DNA of 64,000 nucleotides from QHXW01 sp963768075 (GCA_963768075.1 CAVYHD010000013.1:1-64000), one strand, 5' to 3'. Positions 8,220 through 17,170 are shown, numbered from the stretch's first letter. Notes: generated from the letters alone by a model not told the origin. Translations and numbers: made by a program.

Positions 8220-8815
8220 GTGTTGTCCGATGAGTCGCGACGGAAGGGTCTGTCGGCCGAGGAGATGCGGGAGGCGATCGACTCGCTGTCGTCGCCGGAC
8301 CGGGTGGAGTCGCCGTTCGGCGCGCTTGAGTTCTTTGACGGCGTGCCCGTGCCCGACACGGTCTCGAAGGTGTTTGACGCGCTGGACCTGATGCGGGGTA
8401 TCGAGGTGTTCCTCAATGCGGTCCCGGGGGCACGCTGGTGGCGATGCGTCGGGGTCTGCGGACGGCGGGGGTTTCCTCTCCTCGGGTCATCGGATATACC
8501 GAGCCGAGAGCGAACTCGCAGTCGTTGTTTCTGACGCCGAACACGGAGACTACGTACGGCACCACGGTGCTCGATCTGCGGGCGTGGGGGCCTACCGTGA
8601 TCGAGGCGCCGCCGCAGTCGTTGTGCGTGATTGACGACTTCTGGTTTCGCTATGTCGCCGATATGGGGATCGCGGGTCCGGACAAGGGCCGGGGCGGCAA
8701 ATACCTATTCCTGCCCCCAGGCTATGACGGCGAGGTTCCAGACGACTACTTCGTCTACCGGCCGCCGACGTTCACCAACTGGGCGGTTCTGCGTAGCCTG
8801 GCGAGGCTCGCTTGA
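8220..8815 (+). pseudogene. DUF1254 domain protein, frameshifted and 3'-truncated at the junction
   Basis: The GTG start at 8220 has AAGGAG seven bases upstream. The first part (SAEEMREAIDSLSSPDRVES, then FDALDLMRGIEVFLNAVPG) and the second part (VAMRRGLRTAGV, LTPNTETTYGTTVLDLRAWG, VIDDFWFRYVADMGIAGPD, GKYLFLPPGYDGEVP) are parts of one DUF1254 domain. They are in different frames. The break is a run of five G at about 8420 where six restore the frame (VPGGTLVAMRRG), a classic homopolymer error. The homology stops abruptly after FTNWAVLR (about 8800), although such proteins usually run to 400 residues or more. The next bases belong to an Nramp gene. Confidence 0.8.
8795..8815. other. Putative contig junction (actinobacterial-like to acidobacterial-like DNA)
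   Basis: The DUF1254 homology ends at about 8800 and Nramp homology begins at about 8812, both on the plus strand and in different frames. Neither gene has the missing half anywhere in the window. No direct repeat, inverted repeat, tRNA or recombinase gene is seen at the join. Gene content and base use change here. See the matching finding. Confidence 0.65.
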
Positions 8816-9095
8816 AAGAAAACCCAACGGTGCGAGGCGCTTCTACGGTGTGCTCGCTATTGCTATGTTCATAGGGCTCGCTCTGGATTACACCGGTCTG
8901 GATGCCGTGAAGATGCTGTTCTGGTCCGCCGTAGTAAATGGAGTTTTGGCTCCGCCGCTCATTCTGCTAATCGTTCTACTCACCAGCAACCGCAAAGTCA
9001 TGGGCGATCGGGTCAATTCGCCCCTGCTCCAAATTCTCGGTTGGAGTACATTTGCGATCATGACCGCGGCTGCAATCGGGATGTTCATTACATGA
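8810..9095 (+). pseudogene. Nramp family divalent metal transporter, 3' end only
   Basis: The last 90 or so residues of an Nramp (Mn/Fe proton symporter) protein: FYGVLAIAMFIGLALDYTG, DAVKMLFWSAVVNGVLAPP, LILLIVLLTSNRKVMGDRVN and a final helix. This corresponds to the last two or three helices; the first three quarters, with the metal-binding DPGN and MPH motifs, are absent. The frame is open upstream only by running through the DUF1254 sequence. The truncation is an artefact or rearrangement at the junction. Confidence 0.8.
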
Positions 9096-9193
9096 TGTGA
9101 TGGGGTTATGTGGGGCGCGTGGCCCCCAACGGCGATCTCGCAAACTTCGCTGCCGCGAATATAGCGAATATAATAGCCGGAGAGGGATTTTCC

Positions 9194-9628
9194 GTGACCA
9201 CGTCCAAAGACTTCGGCGCCCATGGCCCGCAAGACCAAGAAATACGCACCGTTGGAGCCATTCTTCTGACCGTCGCGATTTGCGCGGTCGCACTTTGCAG
9301 TGGATGCCAAAGCTCCCCCGTTCAGGAGAAGGCCGTCGATGACGCAGCCATTACGAAAAGTGTGAAAGCCAAATTGGCGCTCGTGTTTGGGTCAATTGAA
9401 CACAAGCAAGTTCGTCAATTGGACCGGGGAGCCGATCAACAGACCGTAACCTATATCTCAGTGAGTTCAGTCCACGGGGTCGTCACGTTAAGCGGTGAAG
9501 TGGGCGGTAAGCGAGCGAAAGCCAAGGCGGGTGAGATTGCCCGGAAGGTCGAGCAGGTAGTCAGTGTGAACAATAACCTATCGATCGCACCCGGCTACTC
9601 CGATGACGCCGTGGGTGACACACCGTGA
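9194..9628 (+). CDS. BON domain lipoprotein
   Basis: Envelope protein with one BON domain (about residues 60-130: AITKSVKAKLALVFG, VTYISVSSVHGVVTLSGEVG, AGEIARKVEQVVSVNNNLS). BON domains occur in OsmY-like periplasmic and phospholipid-contacting proteins. The GTG at 9194 is chosen: GGAGAGGG lies 8 bases upstream, a TATAAT box lies at 9169-9174, and the protein then starts shortly before a signal segment (VGAILLTVAICAVALCSGC) with a lipobox-like Cys. The ATG at 9110 would add 28 residues without features across that control region. Confidence 0.7.
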   Translation: MTTSKDFGAHGPQDQEIRTVGAILLTVAICAVALCSGCQSSPVQEKAVDDAAITKSVKAKLALVFGSIEHKQVRQLDRGADQQTVTYISVSSVHGVVTLSGEVGGKRAKAKAGEIARKVEQVVSVNNNLSIAPGYSDDAVGDTP

Positions 9629-9673
9629 GAAGTCCGCGTCGTCCTGTGGTCCCGGCGATTGGACGGCGCGGTG

Positions 9674-11185
9674 CTAACTCAGCGACCAGCCTTTGCGGAG
9701 CGTCGGTTTGAGGTATTTGTTCGCTTCGGTGTTGTTGGCGAACCGCGTCTTGGCAGCATCCCATTCCAGCTTGCCTTCGACGCGCAACGCGATCACGCCC
9801 AGTAGCATCCACTCCACGAAGGGAACCGCGACGTTGAAGTTCGAACACGCCGGGTCGCCGCCTTTGCAGGCGCGGATCCAATCGCGGTAGTGGCCCGGGG
9901 AGCGCGTAAGCGTAGGTTGCGGGAACTGGTAGTCCCTCATCTTCTCCACCGGAATCAGCCGCGTCTCCTCGCCGTACGTGCCTGTCGTGATCATGCCTTT
10001 GTCGCCGATAAAGAGGCTGCCATCGGGATCGGGCGCTTCAGCGGCGGCATTCTTTGCGGCCTGGAACTTTTCGAAGTCGAACACATCGCCGATGAACCCG
10101 GTAAAAGGTGGAGGTCCTTCGGGACCGCTGCCAGGGCGGCGCGCGGGAGAAGGTTTTTCCGGAAGGTCGCCCAGAAAGCTCGCCCTCGGGCACCCCAGGG
10201 ATCTTCGGTGTTTCCTTCAGCCCGTCATGCCAGAACACTTTCACCGGCGGCATGGAACCGCGCGCGGGAAAATCGTAGCGGATCACGGACTTCTTCGGGA
10301 ACATGAAGTCGCTCGGGCCTTCCTTGAGAATGCACTCCACGCTCGTCGGAGCACCCAAGCGCAATGCCAGATTCGGCGCGCCAAGAATATGGCACGCCAT
10401 GTCGCCCAGCGCGCCACACCCGAAATCGTAGAAGCCGCGCCAGTTGCCCGGCTGATAAAAGTGACCGCCGAGTGGCGATTTGTAATCTGGCCCGCCGGAG
10501 GTGTAAGCGCGCGTTTCGGCGATGCCGAGCCAGAGGTCCCAGTCGAGCGTCGCCGGAACCGGTTCTGTGGGTGGAATTTCAGTTAGCCCCTGGGGCCAGA
10601 TGGGGCGGTCGGTCCAGGCGTGTACTTCCGTAACGCTGCCGATCTCGCCCGCCCAGATCATCTCGGCCGCCTGCCGCGTTCCTTCGTTGGAATAGCCCTG
10701 GTTGCCCATCTGCGTGGCGACTTTGTACTTGTTCGCCGCCTCCAGCAGCTGCCGCGCCTCCCAAACCGTGCGTGTCAACGGCTTCTGCACGTAGACGTGC
10801 TTGCCGCGCTCCATGCACCACATGGCCGCGGTGGCGTGCATGAAATCCGGAATCGTTACGATGACCGCATCGATGCTGTTGGCCTGCTCGTCGAGCATTC
10901 TGCGGAAGTCTTTATACTTCGGGACCTTTTCGTACTCCTTGAACTTCTGTGCGGCGCGCGTCTCGTCCACATCGCAAAGCGCCACGATGTTCTCCGATCG
11001 GGCAGCCATCAATGTCGCTCGATGCCTTGCCTCCGGCGCCGATGGAGGCGATGTTGAGCTTCTCGTTGGGCGATTTATAGCCCAGGCGTCCGCAGGGAGG
11101 GGACACTCCCGAATCCTGCTACGGGAACCGCGCCGGCCAGCAGCGAGCCAAAAAAGAAATGCCGTCTTGTGAAATCGTATGCCAC
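9674..11185 (-). CDS. Gfo/Idh/MocA family oxidoreductase, Tat-exported, three frameshifts
   Basis: NAD(P)-dependent sugar-type dehydrogenase of the secreted acidobacterial/planctomycetal class. The start is a GTG at 11185 with GAGGAG upstream, giving TRRHFFFGSLLAGAVP, a Tat-like signal. Next comes the Rossmann start LNIASIGAGGKASSD (frame 2), then IVALCDVDETRAAQKF, the GKHVYVQKPLTRTVWEAR motif with its catalytic-type EKP variant QKP, and GALGDMACHILGAPN (frame 3). After another break near 10110 it ends with IGDKGMITTGTYGEE and the C-terminal barrel. Breaks lie near 11090, 11010 and 10110. The parts join without loss, so sequencing error is the likely cause. Confidence 0.85.
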
Positions 11186-11301
11186 GGAAGACTCCTCTTC
11201 TATCCTATGCCTGCGCCCGCCCCCATCGGCAAACCGCGAGTAATGACACTGCGATTTTATCGCCTTGCGGGCTAGGGTGCTCCCCCCTCCACCCGCCCGT
11301 C

Positions 11302-12198
11302 TCATTGCGAGAGCGTCCGAGTGTCATTGTAGGAATGCCGCGCCCATCCCAGGTAGTGCCGGTTCCCGCCAAGCGTTTCGTCCAGCGTCTTGAACATGGC
11401 TGGAAGCAGGTCGCCGTAATCCGGTGTGCGCAGCGCGATGATCATCCTTGCAAGCTCCGCATCGCCGAGGCCCTGATAAGCCATCTCGAGAAACTTTTGG
11501 CCCTCCTTCTGAAGCTTTTCCGCCTTTTGCTGAGTGCTCCCGCCATTTTCGGGGCTGCTGAGCTCGTAGAGCATTAACGTCAGCCGTGGCAATGCTGACA
11601 GGAGCATGCGCCGCTCGCCCATTTCGCCTTTGAGATATTTGGTCGGAATATCCGCGTTGACGGTCATCCCGGCCCGCTCGGCCACCACGCGCACGGCGCG
11701 ATAGGTACTCACTAAATCCGGCAGGAATCTGAGATTACCCGGGCCTTTGTTCTCCGTGCGTTGGTGTGGTTCCACGTCGAGGTGAATGCCGTCGAACCGT
11801 TCCTTCGCATGCTCCTGATTGAATTGCGCAATGCCTCGAACTCGGCCCAGAAGTTTCTCTCTGTACTTGCCCGGCTCGTCGGCGTCCGCGCTCGATAACA
11901 GGGCTTCGACTCGAATATTCGATCGATGCAGCAGCGCAATCAGATGAGCCATCCGCTGTCTGTCGGAAAGGGCGAACGTCTGAGGGTTTGCGGCAACCGA
12001 GACATACACTTCATTAATGCTTTCGGACTCGCAGAACTTCACCAGGGCGTTGGCGCTGTGCGGCCCTTGCAGGACGGCCTGCGATTTCCAGACCCACAGA
12101 CCGTGGACAAAATCAGCGGCGTTTCCTGCGGCCGCGTAAAGAGGAAACACTCCGATTAGCATCCAAACCCGGGACCATCCCGCGAAACCGCGCTTCAT
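11302..12198 (-). CDS. Secreted TIM-barrel-like hypothetical protein
   Basis: 298 residues with a signal peptide (FAGWSRVWMLIGVFPLYAAAG). The pattern of a beta/alpha barrel of glycosidase type is visible: LWVWKSQAVL, INEVYVSVAANPQ, IRVEALLSSAD, then RFDGIHLDVEPHQ, whose Asp/Glu pair sits where barrel glycosidases hold catalytic acids, followed by MTVNADIP and LTLMLYELSS. I know no characterised member. The role might be polysaccharide turnover outside the cytoplasm, but this is inference from the fold pattern. Confidence 0.6.
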   Translation of the reverse strand: MKRGFAGWSRVWMLIGVFPLYAAAGNAADFVHGLWVWKSQAVLQGPHSANALVKFCESESINEVYVSVAANPQTFALSDRQRMAHLIALLHRSNIRVEALLSSADADEPGKYREKLLGRVRGIAQFNQEHAKERFDGIHLDVEPHQRTENKGPGNLRFLPDLVSTYRAVRVVAERAGMTVNADIPTKYLKGEMGERRMLLSALPRLTLMLYELSSPENGGSTQQKAEKLQKEGQKFLEMAYQGLGDAELARMIIALRTPDYGDLLPAMFKTLDETLGGNRHYLGWARHSYNDTRTLSQ

Positions 12199-12264
12199 GC
12201 CAGCCTATCCGCAGAACCAATATACGCGTCCCGGAGTAGGAAAATTTGCTACCCTCAACTTCTG

Positions 12265-13320
12265 ATGTTCCCCGAAGTGGCTCCCATACGCGCGGGCGAA
12301 GAGATCGATGCGAGGGCGCTTAGCGAGTACCTGCGCGGTAAGTTGGAGGGCGCGGAGCGAGGCGTCTCGATCGAGCAGTTTCCCGGCGGCCATTCGAACC
12401 TCACGTATCTCCTGCGCGCTGGTGGCCACGAATACGTCCTGCGCCGTCCGCCCATCGGCCCGGTGCCGCCGAAGGCGCACGATATGGCCCGCGAGTTCCG
12501 CGTGCTCGAAGCCGTACACCCGGTGTTTCCGCCGGCCCCTCAGGTTTTTCTGCTCTGTGAGGACCCCGCCGTTGCCGGAGCAACCTTTTTTTTGATGCAA
12601 CGCCGGCACGGCGTGGTACTGCGCCGCGATGTCCCTCTGGACTTCGCGCTCGATCCTGATTTCCCGCGCAGGGCGAGCGAGGGCTTTATCGACTGCCTGG
12701 CCCAACTGCACTCCATCGATATCGAGCGTTTGGGCCTTTCTTCCCTCGGACGTCCCGAAGGCTTTCTCGACCGGCAGGTTCGCGGTTGGACCGAGCGTTG
12801 GCAGCGCGCGAAAACCGAAGAAATGCCGGGCATGGATGTGCTGCTCAGGTGGCTTGCGGACCGGTTGCCGGAATCCCCTGGCCCCACACTCGTCCACAAC
12901 GATTTCAAGCTCGACAACATCATGCTGGATGCGCGTGATCCCGGACGCGTCGAGGCCGTGCTCGATTGGGAGATGGCCACGGTGGGCGATCCGCTCGTGG
13001 ATCTCGGCTGCGCGTTGTGCTACTGGACGCAGGCAGGCGATCCCGAACTTCGCGGCGGCGCGCTCAGCGGCATCACCGCCGGTCCCGGTTGGCTGACGCG
13101 TGCCGGGCTGGTCGGCCGCTACGCCGAAAAGTCCGGACGTGACGTATCCGGGCTCGGCTATTACGAGGTGTTTGGTCTGTTCAAACTCGGCGTTATTTTG
13201 CAGCAGATTTACTTCCGCTATCATCGCGGCCAGACGCAAGACGAGCGCTTCCGCGATTTCTACCTGCGTGTGCGCGGCTTGATGCGCGCCGCCATGGAGC
13301 TCGTGGAGCGCCTGGGGTGA
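12265..13320 (+). CDS. Phosphotransferase family protein (ACAD10/11 N-terminal type)
   Basis: 351 residues of the APH-like kinase fold linked to acyl-CoA metabolism. The glycine loop region is EQFPGGHSNLTYLL, then EYVLRRPPIGPVPPKAHDM, the catalytic loop VHNDFKLDNIMLD (Asp and Asn) and the metal-binding VLDWEMATVGDPLVDLG. Such proteins in mammals and bacteria phosphorylate 4-hydroxyacyl-CoAs before dehydrogenase action. It begins a plus-strand trio with a histidine phosphatase and a MaoC hydratase, which agrees with a role in handling acyl-CoAs. Confidence 0.85.
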   Translation: MFPEVAPIRAGEEIDARALSEYLRGKLEGAERGVSIEQFPGGHSNLTYLLRAGGHEYVLRRPPIGPVPPKAHDMAREFRVLEAVHPVFPPAPQVFLLCEDPAVAGATFFLMQRRHGVVLRRDVPLDFALDPDFPRRASEGFIDCLAQLHSIDIERLGLSSLGRPEGFLDRQVRGWTERWQRAKTEEMPGMDVLLRWLADRLPESPGPTLVHNDFKLDNIMLDARDPGRVEAVLDWEMATVGDPLVDLGCALCYWTQAGDPELRGGALSGITAGPGWLTRAGLVGRYAEKSGRDVSGLGYYEVFGLFKLGVILQQIYFRYHRGQTQDERFRDFYLRVRGLMRAAMELVERLG

Positions 13321-13330
13321 ACAAAAACAG

Positions 13331-14047
13331 TTGAGTTTGCTCTACCTGATTCGGCACGGCCAAGCCGGCCTGCGCCACAATTACGACACGCTCTCTGATC
13401 TCGGCCGCGCGCAGGCGCGCTTGCTGGGTGAGCATCTGGCGGTGCAGCGAGTTCGGTTCAGTGCCGTCTATTCCGGCGCGCTCAAGCGCCAGCGGGAGAC
13501 TGCGCGCGAGGTCTTGGGCGCCATGGACGCAGCCGGGCTCGCGGCGCCGCAGCCTCAGATCGACGAACATTGGAACGAGTTTGACCTCGATGCCGTGTAC
13601 AAAGCCATCGCTCCGCGGCTGGCTGCCGACGATGCCGAATTCCGGGCCCAGCACGAGAAGTTGCGCCGCATGCTGCAAGAGGAAGGCTCGCCCGTGCACC
13701 GTACTTGGACGCGCTGCGACACGCTCATGGTGCGGGCCTGGGTGGAAGGCAAGTACGAAGTGCCGGGCGAATCGTGGCAAGCGTTCCGTCTGCGCGTCTC
13801 CGTGCCGCTTGGCGCGTTGAGCCGCATGTCATCGGATGAAAACGTAGCGATATTTTCCTCTGCCACACCCATCGCAGTCTGGATCGGCCTGGCTTTGGAG
13901 CTAAACGGAAGGCATGTGCTGCGGCTCGGCGGCGCAATGTACAACGCGGCCTTAACCACCATCCGCGCCCGCGAAAATGACCTCGCCCTGTTCAGCTTCA
14001 ACGGCACGCCGCATTTGCCCGCCCCGCACTTGCGCACGTTCCGGTAA
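13331..14047 (+). CDS. Histidine phosphatase family protein
   Basis: 238 residues. The start has the RHG catalytic motif (YLIRHGQAGLRHNYDTLSD) and the protein follows the phosphoglycerate-mutase-like order: LGRAQARLLGEHL, then VYSGALKRQRETAREV, an acidic region, and NVAIFSSATPIAVWIGLAL where the second catalytic His is usually found (here Ser-Ser-Ala, so the second His is not obvious). The start is a TTG at 13331, 11 bases after the kinase stop. It probably shares a transcript with its neighbours. Substrate unknown. Confidence 0.8.
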   Translation: MSLLYLIRHGQAGLRHNYDTLSDLGRAQARLLGEHLAVQRVRFSAVYSGALKRQRETAREVLGAMDAAGLAAPQPQIDEHWNEFDLDAVYKAIAPRLAADDAEFRAQHEKLRRMLQEEGSPVHRTWTRCDTLMVRAWVEGKYEVPGESWQAFRLRVSVPLGALSRMSSDENVAIFSSATPIAVWIGLALELNGRHVLRLGGAMYNAALTTIRARENDLALFSFNGTPHLPAPHLRTFR

Positions 14048-14062
14048 AATCAGCGTGCGGGA

Positions 14063-14521
14063 ATGCCTACGACACTCAATCTCGACCAACTCAGATCGCT
14101 GGTCGGCCGGGAAGCCGGCACAAGCGATTGGCTCACCATCGATCAGCACTTGATCGACGCCTTCGCCCAGGTGTCCGGCGACCACCAATGGATCCACACG
14201 GAACCCCAGCGCGCGAAAACCGAATCGCGCTTCGGCCGCACCATCGCCCACGGTTTTCTGACGCTCTCGCTGTTAAGCCGGCTGAGCCACGAAACGATCG
14301 AGGTGAGCGGTGATTTCGGCATGCGCATTAATTATGGCATCAACAAACTACGCTTTCCCGCACCCGTCCCCGCCGGCTCGCGCATTCGCGCCCGCTTCAC
14401 CGTTCAATCCGTCGAAGATGTCGAGGGCGGCCATCAGGTGGTCTGGCTGGTCACGGTAGAGGTGGAAGGCTCCACGAAACCGGCGCTGGTTGCCGAGTGG
14501 GTGATCCGCTACTACCGCTGA
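14063..14521 (+). CDS. MaoC family dehydratase
   Basis: 152-residue hot-dog fold protein. The catalytic hydratase-2 motif is seen as HLIDAFAQVSGDHQWIHTEP (Asp and His) followed by GRTIAHGFLTLSLLSRL. Members hydrate enoyl-CoAs; NodN-type paralogues have unclear substrates. It is the last gene of the kinase-phosphatase-MaoC trio. Its stop overlaps the converging acyl-CoA ligase gene by ten bases. Confidence 0.85.
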   Translation: MPTTLNLDQLRSLVGREAGTSDWLTIDQHLIDAFAQVSGDHQWIHTEPQRAKTESRFGRTIAHGFLTLSLLSRLSHETIEVSGDFGMRINYGINKLRFPAPVPAGSRIRARFTVQSVEDVEGGHQVVWLVTVEVEGSTKPALVAEWVIRYYR

Positions 14522-15954
14522 TCTGCCTTCGGCAGCAGGTGCTTTTGGATTTTCCCCATCGCGTTGCGCGGCAGTTTCCCGACCGCAATGAACGCGCGCG
14601 GTACTTTGAATGATGCCAGAGATGCGCGGCAGCGCTCCTCCAGCTCGCGGAAATCAACGGACGATCGCGTCACCACGTACGCCACCGGCACCTCGCCCCG
14701 CAGGGGATCCGCTAAACCTACCACCGCCGCCTCCGCGACCTCCGCCTGTTCGGTGAGAAACTCCTCGATTTCGCGCGGATAGATATTGAACCCGCCCGAG
14801 ATGATGACGTCGCTCCGCCGTCCCACGAGTGTGTAGTATCCGTCTGCCGAGCGGACCGCAAGATCGCCTGTCCGGAACCAGCCATCGGTGAAAGCTTCGC
14901 GCGTGGCATCCGGACGGTTCCAGTACCCGGCAAACACGTTGGGCCCGCGAAGATGGATTTCGCCGGCCTCTCCATCCGCGGCCGGTCTGCCTTCTTCATT
15001 CACTAATCGCGCCGAAACACCCGGCAATGGGAAGCCGACCGTGCCCGCGCGCCTCTCCCCGGTGTACGGGTTGCTCAGATTCATGAGCGTTTCGCTCATG
15101 CCGTAGCGCTCCAGAATCGTATGCCCGAACAAAGCGCGAAAATCCTCCAGCACCTGCGCCGCCAGTGGCGCCGATCCGGATACAAACAGCCGCATCCCAG
15201 CTCCGATTTCGCGCGCCCCGGTGGGCGGCGTCTCGAGCAACCGTACATAGATCGTTGGGACGCCGAAAAACAGCGTGGGCCGGAATTCGGCAAGGATCGC
15301 CGCGGCCTTCTGGTGCTCAAAGCGCTCGAGCAAACAAAGGCGGCACCCGCTGATGAGCCACGAGTGCAGCCCATTCCCGAGACCGTGGACGTGAAACAGC
15401 GGAAGCGGCAGCAGCAGCCGGTCCGTGCTGGTAATCTGCCAGCAAGTGATCAGGTTCAGCGCGTTCGCTGCAAAATTATTGTGCGTGAGAACCGCGCCCT
15501 TGGAAGTGCCCGTAGTCCCGGAAGTGTAGACAATCGCAGCCGGTGCATCCCCGTCGATGGAAACAGCAATTCGTTCCTGCCCGTCAAAGGTGGCGGCGTC
15601 ACGCACCAGTTTTCTCAACTCCCCCACTGCGATCGTCGCCTTCGGCTGCGCATCGCTGACGATGTGCTCGATCTCCCGATCCTTATACAGGATATTGATC
15701 GGCACGAAGATCACGCCGAGCTTCACGCAAGCCAAAAACAGCTCAATCATCTCGACGCAGTTCGCCAGGTGTACACATAACCGGTCGCCTGCGCAGAATC
15801 CGCGCTCTGCCAGCGCGCGCGCCAAACGGTTACTCGCGTCATTGATCTCGCCGAATGTCCGGCTCTCGCGCCGGCCGTCGCAGGCAATAAATTCCAGGGC
15901 CGGTGTATCGCATCGCCCGGTGAGCGAGAGATCAAAGAGCTGGAGAAGGTTCAT
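14512..15954 (-). CDS. Class I adenylate-forming enzyme, acyl-CoA ligase
   Basis: 480 residues of the ANL superfamily. The P-loop-like motif is IVYTSGTTGTSKGAVLTHNN. Later motifs are ERYGMSETLMNLSNP (A5), FRTGDLAVRSADGYYTLVGR (A7/A8) and the hinge, and the catalytic Lys near the end is in NAMGKIQKHLL. Length and motif spacing are like malonyl-CoA or medium-chain acyl-CoA synthetases; the substrate cannot be fixed. The ATG at 15954 lies inside the end of the MFS gene (23-base overlap), so the two form an operon. Confidence 0.9.
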   Translation of the reverse strand: MNLLQLFDLSLTGRCDTPALEFIACDGRRESRTFGEINDASNRLARALAERGFCAGDRLCVHLANCVEMIELFLACVKLGVIFVPINILYKDREIEHIVSDAQPKATIAVGELRKLVRDAATFDGQERIAVSIDGDAPAAIVYTSGTTGTSKGAVLTHNNFAANALNLITCWQITSTDRLLLPLPLFHVHGLGNGLHSWLISGCRLCLLERFEHQKAAAILAEFRPTLFFGVPTIYVRLLETPPTGAREIGAGMRLFVSGSAPLAAQVLEDFRALFGHTILERYGMSETLMNLSNPYTGERRAGTVGFPLPGVSARLVNEEGRPAADGEAGEIHLRGPNVFAGYWNRPDATREAFTDGWFRTGDLAVRSADGYYTLVGRRSDVIISGGFNIYPREIEEFLTEQAEVAEAAVVGLADPLRGEVPVAYVVTRSSVDFRELEERCRASLASFKVPRAFIAVGKLPRNAMGKIQKHLLPKADQR

Positions 15955-17140
15955 TCGGGCTGACAAGGAAGACCGCTGTGCATGCGACGAGTGAGAAGGC
16001 GCTGAGTGCGAGAAAGCTCGATCGGAAACTGCCGGTCCAATCGGCGATTTGACCGATCAGCGGAGCGCCAAACAGAATCATGACAATACCCAGCATGTTC
16101 ACCAGGCCCATGGCTGCCGCCGCACGGCCCGGGAAAAGCGCCGCCGCTCGCGTGAACAGCGCCGCGTATGGCAGGCCGCAGCCCGTTCCTACGAGCGCTA
16201 CCGCCACCACCGCGGGCGCTAGCGCGTGCCAGCCCGCGGCGAGAAGGAAACAACCCGCCGCATTCATGAGGAAACTGCCTGCAAGCAGCGCTCGCACAGG
16301 CACGTAGTGGCGTAGTGCGCCGCCCAGTGGGCGGATGCCGATTCCCAGCAGCAGCACCAGCGATCCTACAAGCCCCGCCCGCGCCAGCGGCATCCGATAT
16401 GCATTGCCGAGCAGCGCGACAATCCACGCCCCCACCACCATCGCGAGCCCGAATGACGCCATTTGCATCAGCCCCAGCAGCCATAGCTGAGGCGCCGTCA
16501 GCATTCGCCAGAAGTCGCCGCCTGCATGCGCGGCCTGCTCAATGCGCGGCGCCGCGGCGATCCACAGAAGCCACGCAGCTCCGCCCACTGCCGCGCTAGC
16601 CACGAACGTCCCTCGCCATCCCGTAAGAACGTAAATCCGCGGCACTGCCAGAATCACGAATCCCGAGCCCAGAAGAATCGAGCCGCCGTATAAGCCTTGC
16701 GCCAAATGCATCCGCGGCCCGGCAAGCGCTTCGTGCGTGTAGCGCGCCCCCGCCACAAAGCAGGTGCCGGTTCCGATACCCGTGAAGATTTTCCAGGCGA
16801 GCAGTTGCCAGTACGCGCCGGCGAATGCCACCCCCAAATTGCCGAGTACCACCCACGCCAGCGCGCCGATCAGCACTTTCCGCGAGCCCAGCCGGTCCAC
16901 CAGATGGCCGCCTGGAATCTGCATCGCCGCATGCGTCGTGAAAATGCCCGTGGTCAACAGTCCCGCTAGTGCCTGGCTGAATCCGAATTGCCGTTCGAGA
17001 GCTGCGGCGAGCGGTGCATGATTCGTGTAATTCGCGGAGAAGGCAAAGCCCACCGCACACACGCACATCAGCGCGGCATTCTGACCTTCGCGAGAAAGCG
17101 CAGAGCTGTTACGTGTGATGGAAATGCCGGAAGGCGCCAC
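15932..17140 (-). CDS. MFS transporter
   Basis: 402 residues with twelve hydrophobic segments of the major facilitator superfamily. The loop 2-3 motif is GGHLVDRLGSRKVLIG; the half repeat shows as LGIGIRPLGGALRHYVPVRA. The first transmembrane helices follow NAALMCVCAVGFAFSANYTN. It shares an operon with the acyl-CoA ligase, so it may move the carboxylic acid that the ligase activates, as in nitrate/oxalate-formate-type uptake systems; this is inference. The start is a GTG at 17140, immediately behind a hairpin that covers part of its ribosome site. Confidence 0.85.
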   Translation of the reverse strand: MAPSGISITRNSSALSREGQNAALMCVCAVGFAFSANYTNHAPLAAALERQFGFSQALAGLLTTGIFTTHAAMQIPGGHLVDRLGSRKVLIGALAWVVLGNLGVAFAGAYWQLLAWKIFTGIGTGTCFVAGARYTHEALAGPRMHLAQGLYGGSILLGSGFVILAVPRIYVLTGWRGTFVASAAVGGAAWLLWIAAAPRIEQAAHAGGDFWRMLTAPQLWLLGLMQMASFGLAMVVGAWIVALLGNAYRMPLARAGLVGSLVLLLGIGIRPLGGALRHYVPVRALLAGSFLMNAAGCFLLAAGWHALAPAVVAVALVGTGCGLPYAALFTRAAALFPGRAAAAMGLVNMLGIVMILFGAPLIGQIADWTGSFRSSFLALSAFSLVACTAVFLVSPNEPSPAL

Positions 17141-17144
17141 GAGA

Positions 17145-17170
17145 CTCCTGGGGCATTATACAGCCCCAGG
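17145..17170 (-). promoter_or_regulatory. Hairpin over the ribosome site of the MFS gene
   Basis: The two 8-base arms CCTGGGGC and GCCCCAGG (17147-17154 and 17163-17170) are perfect inverted repeats with an 8-base loop. On the minus strand the second arm runs into AGGAG, the ribosome site of the GTG at 17140. The loop contains TATAAT, which could also serve as a -10 box. No T-run follows, so an ordinary terminator is less likely. Confidence 0.5.

Noticed and set aside
12205..13239. Long open frame on the minus strand (344 codons)
   Set aside because: It is antisense to the clearly coding phosphotransferase gene and has no family features; a shadow of GC-rich codon use.
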